Source: Terriglobia bacterium (GTDB taxonomy: Bacteria; Acidobacteriota; Terriglobia; UBA7540). Taken from it: DNA of 64,000 nucleotides. The DNA lies in assembly GCA_030040995.1 (NCBI GenBank), contig JASHOS010000053.1, positions 1 through 64,000 on the forward strand. Direction: 5' to 3'. Below are positions 58,079-64,000 of the stretch, piece after piece. The number at the start of each line of letters is the position of its first letter. Within the stretch, counting starts at the first letter, position 1. Below the pieces are notes generated by a model. It searched no databases and was not told the DNA's origin. It saw nothing but the letters and a program-made list of their open reading frames with translations. Position numbers and translations under genes: made by a program.

Positions 58079-59530
58079 ATGGGGAAGGTGGTCATGAGCA
58101 TTGCGTGGCGTTTCGCGGCGGCTTTGTTTGTTCCCATTATCCTTGTGATGGCCGGGGTATGCGGTGAGTGCGCACAGGCCACTTCCACTGCCGGATCACT
58201 GATACCGCTCAGCGCCGCGTACGAACGCCTGATTCGGCAAGTATCTCCGAGCGTGGTGCAGATTCTTGCCACTGGATACGAAACCGCGCAAGGGGCAAGC
58301 CAGAGTGATAATGCCGGCCTGGTGCTCTCCGAGCAGCAGGCTCTGGGCTCCGGCGTGATCGTCGCTCCCGATGGCTACGTGGTGACCAACGCCCACGTCG
58401 TGAGAAACGCGCAGCAGATTCGCGTGGTTCTACCGCCCCAGCAGAGTAGCGGCGCGGCGGTTGGGGCGCCGGGCGGCTTTCGCGCCCGGACGTTTCCGGC
58501 GCGCGTCGTTGGCATCGCGCCGGAGATCGACCTTGCGCTCCTGAAGTTCGACGCTACCGGACTCCAGGCCCTCCCGTTCGCTCAATACGCCGACTTGCGC
58601 CAGGGCGAGATCGTATTCGCTTTCGGGAGTCCGGCCGGACTGGGCAACTCCGTGACGGCAGGTATTGTGAGCGCCGTCGCGCGCCAGATCGATCCGGACA
58701 GCCCACTGGTCTATATCCAAACCGACGCCGCCATCAACCCAGGCAATAGCGGCGGCGCCCTGGTCAACACTCAAGGCCAGTTGGTGGGAGTCAACACATT
58801 TATTCTCAGCGAATCCGGCGGCAGCGAAGGGCTGAATTTCGCCATTCCCAGCGGTCTCGTCGCCGTTGCCTACCCTCAACTGCGCAAGTACGGGCATATT
58901 CACCGCGGCCAGGTTGGGATCGCGGCGCAGACCATCACGTCAGCTCTCGCCGAGGGTTTGGGACTGGCGAGAGACTGGGGGGTGGTGGTATCCGATGTGC
59001 TGCCCGGTGGTCCAGCCGATAAAGCTGGAGTGAAGCCACAAGATATCATCCTCAGCGTAGACGGGCGGGCAATCAACAGCCTTCCGCTTTTCTTTTACAG
59101 TTCGCTGGTCCATCCTGCCGGTACCCCTCTGGCTCTTCAAGTGCTTCGCGGTTCCCAGACGTTGAAATTCACCATGCCGGTTATCGAGCCCGTGCACCCG
59201 CTCGATCCGCTAATGAGCATCGTGAATCCACAGAACAATCTCGTCCGGCAACTTGGGATCCTCGGGATGGACGTCAGCAGCAAGCTGGGCGATATCGTAC
59301 AGGATCTGCGCGTGCCATCAGGCGTCATCGTTATAGCGAGGGCGCCCGAGCCAGGAAGCCCCAATCTTGGACTGACGACCGGAGACGTGATTCATGCGGT
59401 CAACGGAAAGGCTATCACATCGCTCAACGAGCTTCGCAACGCGATGGACGGGATTAAGCCGGACGCCGCTGTGGTACTGCAGGTCGAGAGCGACGGAAGG
59501 ATGAGCTATCTGGCATTTCACGCCCAGTAG
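58079..59530 (+). CDS. HtrA/DegP-like serine protease with two PDZ domains
   Basis: The protein has about 483 residues. A signal segment (FAAALFVPIILVMAGVCGE) lies near residues 12-30. The catalytic triad is H106 in VVTNAHVV, D151 in EIDLALLKFD and S224 in NPGNSGGALVN. Two PDZ domains follow at about 290-380 and 390-480 (GVVVSDVLPGGPADKAGVKP; GLTTGDVIHAVNGKAITSLN). It degrades or refolds damaged periplasmic proteins. The start is ATG 58079 or 58094. Confidence 0.88.
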   Translation: MGKVVMSIAWRFAAALFVPIILVMAGVCGECAQATSTAGSLIPLSAAYERLIRQVSPSVVQILATGYETAQGASQSDNAGLVLSEQQALGSGVIVAPDGYVVTNAHVVRNAQQIRVVLPPQQSSGAAVGAPGGFRARTFPARVVGIAPEIDLALLKFDATGLQALPFAQYADLRQGEIVFAFGSPAGLGNSVTAGIVSAVARQIDPDSPLVYIQTDAAINPGNSGGALVNTQGQLVGVNTFILSESGGSEGLNFAIPSGLVAVAYPQLRKYGHIHRGQVGIAAQTITSALAEGLGLARDWGVVVSDVLPGGPADKAGVKPQDIILSVDGRAINSLPLFFYSSLVHPAGTPLALQVLRGSQTLKFTMPVIEPVHPLDPLMSIVNPQNNLVRQLGILGMDVSSKLGDIVQDLRVPSGVIVIARAPEPGSPNLGLTTGDVIHAVNGKAITSLNELRNAMDGIKPDAAVVLQVESDGRMSYLAFHAQ

Positions 59531-59669
59531 CCGCAGCACCCGCGAAGCATGAAAACGTAGCACCAGCGTCTTGCCGGCTTCGGATCGGGCCGCCAGGATG
59601 CGGGCGCTGGGTGTTATTTTCGGTGCGGTTGTTCATGTCGCTTCGCGACACCCGCGAAGCATGAAAAGA

Positions 59670-59805
59670 ACCCCTGCCCTCGCCCCCTTGGGGGAGAGGG
59701 CGGCGCGCAGCGCTGGGCCTGCGCCCACCGAAGGTCGCTTACACTCCAGAGCTTCAGCGACGGAGCGGCTCCTGCCCGCAGGCGGGTGAGGGGGTCCGGG
59801 CCGAG
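59670..59805. repeat. Family B repeat with 76-bp arm of a long inverted pair
   Basis: Bases 59,715-59,790 (starting GGGCCTGCGCCCACCGAAGG, ending in GGCGGGTGAG) match the reverse complement of 61,600-61,675 at 73 of 76 positions by my count. The adjacent CCCTCGCCCCCTTGGGGGAG hairpin is shared with the elements at 41,684 and 50,685. The spacer 59,531-59,846 holds no gene. Confidence 0.75.
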
Positions 59806-59846
59806 CTTTTCGGAACAGGACCCCCGGTGTTGCGCCGAGGAGAAGA

Positions 59847-61322
59847 GTGCAGGCATACGTAAAAACCAGGATTGAGCGAGACTCCTTAGGACCGGTGGCC
59901 GTCCCGGCCGGAGCATTTTACGGCGCGCAGACGGTGCGGGCCGTGCAAAATTATCCGATCAGCGGAATCCACGCCCACCCCGTCCTAATCAGGGCCTACG
60001 GCTGGCTGAAACTTGCCTGCGCTGAGGCAAACCTCGAATTGCGAATGATTCCCCGGCGCGTTGCGCGCGCGATTATCGCTGCGGCTCGTGACGTCGTGCG
60101 CGGCCAGCTTGATGACCAGTTTCCGGTCGATGTTTACCAGGCTGGCGCCGGCGTGAGCTTCCACATGAACGTCAACGAGGTGATCGCCAATCGCGCCATT
60201 TGGCATCTGACCGGTCATGACGTCAAAAAGCTGGGGGACTACTCGATAGTTCATCCGAACGACCACGTAAATTTCGGCCAGTCCACCAATGATACGTTTC
60301 CGACTGCCCTCCGGCTTGCCGCATTGATGCTTCTGGAAGAGATGTACCCAGGGCTTGGCGAGATGGCGAGCGCTTTCGCGCAAAAAGGAAGAGAGTTTGA
60401 CAGAATTGTGAAGGCGGGGCGCACGCACCTGCAGGATGCTGTACCCATACGGCTGGGGCAGGAGTTCGCCGCGTACGCCGTGGCAGTTCAAAATACCAGC
60501 AGCCAGATTCAGGCTAACGCTGGGTTGTTGAGGTTTCTCGGAATTGGCGGAAGCGCTGTGGGAACCGGGCTAAACGCCCACCCCCGGTTTGCGCGAACCG
60601 TGGTGAAGCTGCTCAGGGTCCACACGGGCCTGCGACTTGAAGTGGCGCCGGATCTGCGCGCCGCGATGCAATCCCAGTTGCCTCTGGCGGCGCTTTCGGG
60701 GGCGCTCCGCAATTTGGCGCTGGAGCTCATTCGTATCGCAAACGATTTGCGCTTGTTGGCCAGCGGTCCCGTAACGGGACTCGGAGAGATTACCCTTCCG
60801 GCCCTCCAGCCCGGATCGAGCATTATGCCAGGCAAGGTGAACCCGGTTATGGCGGAGCTCCTGGATATGGTTGCGTTCCAGGTAGTTGGCTGCGATTCGG
60901 TGGTGGCGCTTGCGGTCCAGGCCGGCCAGCTTGAATTGAACGTCATGATGCCGGCCATGGCTTGGAATCTGCTTCACGCCATCGAGATACTGAAGAACAC
61001 CTGCCCGCTTGTAGCGCGGCGTTGCGTATTGGGCATCACGGCGAACCGGCAAACATGCGAACGCTACGCCTACCGTTCTCCTTCGATTTCGACCGCGCTC
61101 AACCCCGTCCTCGGCTACGCTCGCGCGGCGGAAATAGTCAAAAAGGCGCTGGCTACTGGAAAAGACGTGCGAGAGATTTGCGTCGAGGAGCAAGTTCTCA
61201 GCCGGAAGGAAGTGAATCGCCTCCTCGATCCTCGCCACATGACCGAGCCACAGGCCATCGGCCCGTCCGCCGGACGCAAGCGGCGCCGGCTGAGCCTGCG
61301 CGCCCAGCACGAACAAGGTTAG
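59847..61322 (+). CDS. aspA: Aspartate ammonia-lyase (fumarase class II superfamily)
   Basis: The protein has 491 residues with a GTG start preceded by GAGGAG. It begins RIERDSLGPVAVPAGAFYGA and has STNDTFPTALRLA, AGRTHLQDAVPIRLGQEFAA and the signature GSSIMPGKVNPV. AGQLELNVMMP and GITANRQTCE match aspartase better than fumarase. It would interconvert aspartate and fumarate plus ammonia. The extra C-terminal 30 residues are basic (AGRKRRRLSLRAQ). Class II fumarase is the alternative. Confidence 0.78.
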   Translation: MQAYVKTRIERDSLGPVAVPAGAFYGAQTVRAVQNYPISGIHAHPVLIRAYGWLKLACAEANLELRMIPRRVARAIIAAARDVVRGQLDDQFPVDVYQAGAGVSFHMNVNEVIANRAIWHLTGHDVKKLGDYSIVHPNDHVNFGQSTNDTFPTALRLAALMLLEEMYPGLGEMASAFAQKGREFDRIVKAGRTHLQDAVPIRLGQEFAAYAVAVQNTSSQIQANAGLLRFLGIGGSAVGTGLNAHPRFARTVVKLLRVHTGLRLEVAPDLRAAMQSQLPLAALSGALRNLALELIRIANDLRLLASGPVTGLGEITLPALQPGSSIMPGKVNPVMAELLDMVAFQVVGCDSVVALAVQAGQLELNVMMPAMAWNLLHAIEILKNTCPLVARRCVLGITANRQTCERYAYRSPSISTALNPVLGYARAAEIVKKALATGKDVREICVEEQVLSRKEVNRLLDPRHMTEPQAIGPSAGRKRRRLSLRAQHEQG

Positions 61323-61902
61323 GGAGTGTGGCTCGGTTCCGGAAGGGCACAGCCCTTCCGCACAGCGGGCGGCAAAGCCGCGCGTCGCCTCCGAAATCTG
61401 AAGCCTAATTTGGACAAGCGTGGGTCGAAACCCCGCCCTTGAGTTCTTATGTTTTGGGATCGTCTGGGTGGCGCAGATATGGCCGCTTCTCGCGATGTCT
61501 GCGACTTCCGCGGGTCGCAGACATCGCAAAGTGCGCAATCTCTGTATTGCAATACCGTAAAATCTTGTTTTTTTGACAAGATTCTTCGGCGAGCGACCGC
61601 TCACCCGCCTGCGGGCAGGAGCCGCTTCGTCGCTGAAGCTATGGAGCGTAAGCGACCTTCGGTGGGCGCAGGCCCGGCCCGCGCCGGCTGGAGAAAGCGC
61701 CGGCCGCGAGCCACCCTCTCCCGAGGGAGAGGGCAGAGTATCTATAACTTTGGTTGCGGCCGTAAGGCCGCGTTGCGCTACAACCACCCCTATCCGGACT
61801 TTGACGTGACCGTGAACGCCAGCGTGACATTATTGACTTCAAAACTCCCGATGGCTTAACCTTCCCTATCTGCCTTATATCAAGCCTTTCTTAGTTTGCC
61901 TT
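61323..61902. other. Repeat-rich spacer before the tRNA
   Basis: It holds a family C-like unit (about 61,345-61,440: AGGGCACAGCCCTTCCGCAC, CGAAACCCCGCCC), an inverted TGTCTGCGACTTCCGCGGGTCGCAGACA hairpin near 61,497 and the family B element at 61,588-61,785. No gene is supported; the open frames on both strands run through repeats. Confidence 0.55.
61588..61785. repeat. Family B repeat, inverted partner of 59,715-59,790
   Basis: Bases 61,600-61,675 are the reverse complement of the 76-bp arm upstream of aspA. The element continues with CCCTCTCCCGAGGGAGAGGG and TTGCGGCCGTAAGGCCGCG hairpins, the latter also found at 37,910-37,930. Confidence 0.75.
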
Positions 61903-61977
61903 GGCGGGGTAGCTCAGAGGTAGAGCGAGGGTCTCATAATCCCTAGGCCGTGGGTTCGAGTCCCACCCCCGCTACCA
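61903..61977 (+). tRNA. tRNA with CAU anticodon, probably elongator Met
   Basis: The 75-nt cloverleaf has a 7-bp acceptor stem (GGCGGGG against CCCCGCT with a terminal G-U), D-arm GCTC-AGAGGTA-GAGC, anticodon loop CTCATAA with CAU, T-arm GTGGG-TTCGAGT-CCCAC and an encoded CCA. The anticodon stem has a U-U mismatch next to the loop. The GGCGGGGTAGCTCAG start is typical of elongator tRNA-Met; a lysidine-modified tRNA-Ile2 is the alternative. Confidence 0.9.
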
Positions 61978-62022
61978 CATTGGGAATTTTGGATTCCGGC
62001 CTCTTTAGCCGAGACCTGGAAC

Positions 62023-62997
62023 TCACGGTATGGTGACCACGACGCGCGGATTTCCCGGCGCGTCCCAGGCCTCTTCAATTGCTGCGAGTGGCACGGTCCT
62101 GGTCGCGATTCCGAGTCTGGCTTTTTCCGCAACGACAAAAACTTTCGCGATTGCGTCGAGCAGTTTCGGGAAAGGAACGCTCTTTGCTCCGCTGCCCATC
62201 AATTGAATGGCGGATGAACGCAGCGCGGCGCCCGGGATCTGGACGTTATCCTCTCGGCTCGCTCCTCCGACATGAACGAATCGAATCGGCCTTGCGTCCT
62301 CCACGGACTTGGCGATGGCCACGATGATCGTCCTGGCGCTTTCGCCCCACAAGTAGTCAATCACCATGTCGATTCCATGCCGGAACTCCGCCATCAGCTC
62401 CTGCTCGTATTGTTTTGCTCCATTCGGATCATTGGAAGCCAGGTGGAACGGAATCACAGTGTCCGCTCCTGATGACAACAATTTCTCCAATTTGACTTCA
62501 TCGCGGCCTGTGGCAATGACCTTACCAGCACCGAGATGCTTTGCAAGCTGCACGGCGAGCCGGCCCGCCGAACCGGTCGCACCGTTGACGAGCACCGTTT
62601 CTCCAGGCTGCAGCCTCGCGCGCTCCACCAAAGCGGCCCATGCCGACATGCCGGGGTTGGCGATCGCGGCCGCGGTAACATCGTCCATAGCGTCCGGAAT
62701 CGCAACGCAAAACTCCGAGCAAACCAGAGACTTCTCCGCGAGCGCTCCGTAGGGCGCTTCGGGTAGTGCGAAGTACACGCGCCGTCCAACGGCGGTGCGT
62801 CCGACGCCATCAGCACCCGCGACAGATGGAAAGACACCTTCAGAGATGTAATGCGAGCCTGAGGAGCGGGATTTGCTAAATTGGCTGAGCGCCGATGCGG
62901 CGACGGAGATCAGTTCCATTCCTTCACGGGGCGCTGGTTCGTTGAAGTCTCCATAAATGGGCGACTGGCCGGCCGCCGTAATGATGGCTGCTTTCAT
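62023..62997 (-). CDS. Quinone-oxidoreductase-like NADPH-dependent enzyme (MDR family)
   Basis: The protein has 324 residues. The ATG at 62997 follows AAGGGGAAT. It starts MKAAIITAAGQSPIYGDFNE, and the nucleotide-binding motif is VNGATGSAGRLAVQLAKHLG with VIATGRDEVKLEKL. No catalytic-zinc Cys/His ligands are evident, as in zeta-crystallin-like reductases. The substrate is unknown. It stands alone between the tRNA and the sensor kinase fragment. Confidence 0.82.
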   Translation of the reverse strand: MKAAIITAAGQSPIYGDFNEPAPREGMELISVAASALSQFSKSRSSGSHYISEGVFPSVAGADGVGRTAVGRRVYFALPEAPYGALAEKSLVCSEFCVAIPDAMDDVTAAAIANPGMSAWAALVERARLQPGETVLVNGATGSAGRLAVQLAKHLGAGKVIATGRDEVKLEKLLSSGADTVIPFHLASNDPNGAKQYEQELMAEFRHGIDMVIDYLWGESARTIIVAIAKSVEDARPIRFVHVGGASREDNVQIPGAALRSSAIQLMGSGAKSVPFPKLLDAIAKVFVVAEKARLGIATRTVPLAAIEEAWDAPGNPRVVVTIP

Positions 62998-63135
62998 GGC
63001 ATTCCCCTTTGTGTCTGACTGGGTCCAGAGAGAGGTCACAAATCGGCAAAAGTCTAACGGTGTTGGATTATACCTGACCGACACCGAGCACAGGAAGGCG
63101 GCGCGGACCGCGGCGAAGGATATCGAGAGCGGATA

Positions 63136-64000
63136 TTAGTGTTCCGTGGGCGCTTCGGAGAGGGTTTCTGTTTTTGAGAGCGGCCGCACGCTGCGGACCT
63201 TTTCAATCGCTATGAGAAGCTGTTGAGGCTGGATAGGTTTGGGAACATACGCGTCCATGCCGGCGGCAAGACAACGCTCCGCATCGCCCTTCATGGCATG
63301 AGCCGTCATGGCAATAATCGGCAGGCGATCACCTGTTTTCTCCTCCTTCTCCCGAATGGCGGCGGTGGCTTCAAGCCCGTCCATTTCAGGCATCTGCACA
63401 TCCATCAGAACAACGTCAAACGTCTCATGGCCGACCAAGGTCAGAGCCTCCCGGCCATTCTTCGCGACGGTGACGGAGTGACCCCACTTTTCGAGAAGCC
63501 GGCGTGCCAGTTGCTGGTTCACCGGATTGTCCTCGGCGAGCAGAACGTTGAGCCGGACGGAGGGCGGGAGTTCACGAAGCGACTGACGAGTGATCAACGC
63601 TCCACTGGCAGGCGGCGTAGCTCGGGAGGCCTGCCCGAGAGCGGTCAGAAGAGCCTCGCACAACTCGACCTGGCGAATGGGCTTGGTGAGGTATCCTGCT
63701 AATCCCGCCTTCCGGCAACGAACCGCGTCTCCCCGCTGCCCGCTCGACGTCAGCATAACGATGGTGGAGTTCGCGACATTCGGGTGCTGTTTGACTTTTT
63801 CGGCAAAAGCGAAACCGTCCATTCCGGGCATTTGGGCATCGGTAAGTATTAACTGAACCGGGGCGCCATCTTCTGCCGCCCGGTTGAAGAGCTCAAGAGC
63901 CTCAGGCCCGTCTCCGGCTGCAATCACGTTCATTCCCCACCGGCTCAGGATTTCGGTGAGCAGCCGGCGATTGGTCGCATTATCATCCACCACCAAGGTG
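63136..64000 (-). CDS. Hybrid sensor kinase or response regulator, C-terminal part (two REC domains)
   Basis: The frame enters from the right window edge, so only the last 287 or so codons are present. It encodes two receiver domains. REC1 has VVDDNATNRRLL, the phospho-acceptor in LILTDAQMPGMDG and the Lys in GYLTKPI. REC2 has VLLAEDNPVNQQLARRLLEK, VVLMDVQMPEMDG and DAYVPKPI. This layout is the C-terminus of a BarA-type hybrid histidine kinase. Both phosphorylatable Asp are present. Whether a kinase domain precedes them cannot be seen here. Confidence 0.85.
   Translation of the reverse strand, partial: TLVVDDNATNRRLLTEILSRWGMNVIAAGDGPEALELFNRAAEDGAPVQLILTDAQMPGMDGFAFAEKVKQHPNVANSTIVMLTSSGQRGDAVRCRKAGLAGYLTKPIRQVELCEALLTALGQASRATPPASGALITRQSLRELPPSVRLNVLLAEDNPVNQQLARRLLEKWGHSVTVAKNGREALTLVGHETFDVVLMDVQMPEMDGLEATAAIREKEEKTGDRLPIIAMTAHAMKGDAERCLAAGMDAYVPKPIQPQQLLIAIEKVRSVRPLSKTETLSEAPTEH

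Noticed and set aside
60570-61787. A 405-codon minus-strand open frame
   Set aside because: It is antisense to the aspartase gene and runs into a repeat.

Overview
The window looks like chromosomal DNA of a Gram-negative, fairly GC-rich environmental bacterium. It has TolC-type outer-membrane export, Tat and lipoprotein signals, many GTG/TTG starts and many palindromic intergenic repeats. The gene mix (CusCBA preceded by a Cys-rich peptide, GH116, DUF2203, DUF1207, TldD/TldE, YtxH pairs) fits Acidobacteriota best, but that placement is inference; no rRNA or taxonomic marker gene is present.

Region 1 (1-18,150) is an accessory region. It opens with the 3' end of an IS630-type transposase and closes with an IS1380-type transposase remnant. 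Between them lies one minus-strand locus of ten genes read from 17,611 down to 752, starting at a strong sigma70-like promoter (17,729-17,757). It encodes a 75-aa and a 104-aa small protein, two tandem paralogues (177 and 130 aa) plus a remnant third copy, a 956-aa DUF6603-like protein, very large unrecognised proteins of 762 and 1279 aa, a Kelch propeller protein, an exported PQQ-like propeller protein, and a membrane-anchored protein with tail-fibre-like repeats. The large genes overlap or nearly touch. I know no described system with this composition; it is the main discovery candidate.

Region 2 (18,238-29,094) is a metal/metalloid resistance island. It carries a Cys-rich exported peptide, a 56-aa leader-like peptide, a TolC/CusB/CusA tripartite efflux set on the plus strand, and a minus-strand ars operon (arsR, arsM, aquaporin, two arsC-like genes) with no ArsB or Acr3 pump. 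An IS1182-like transposase remnant lies at its right edge.

Region 3 (29,219-64,000) is mostly housekeeping. In order it holds a zinc-ribbon protein, a GH116 glycosidase coupled to a COG0523 GTPase, pstSCAB-phoU, moaA-DUF2203, a MoxR-like ATPase with a VWA protein, a Lon-N-domain protein, uvrC, two YtxH proteins plus a membrane coiled-coil protein, an amidase, a rhodanese, argH-DUF1207, tldD-tldE, a Tat-exported TIM-barrel protein, a GAF-like protein with an HtrA protease, an AspA-type lyase flanked by 76-bp inverted repeats, a tRNA-CAU, an NADPH:quinone-reductase-like enzyme, and the C-terminal part of a hybrid sensor kinase. At least three families of palindromic repeats are scattered between these genes. 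Two minus-strand genes (arsR and the MoxR-like ATPase) have near-consensus promoters exactly 6 nt from the start codon, suggesting leaderless mRNAs.
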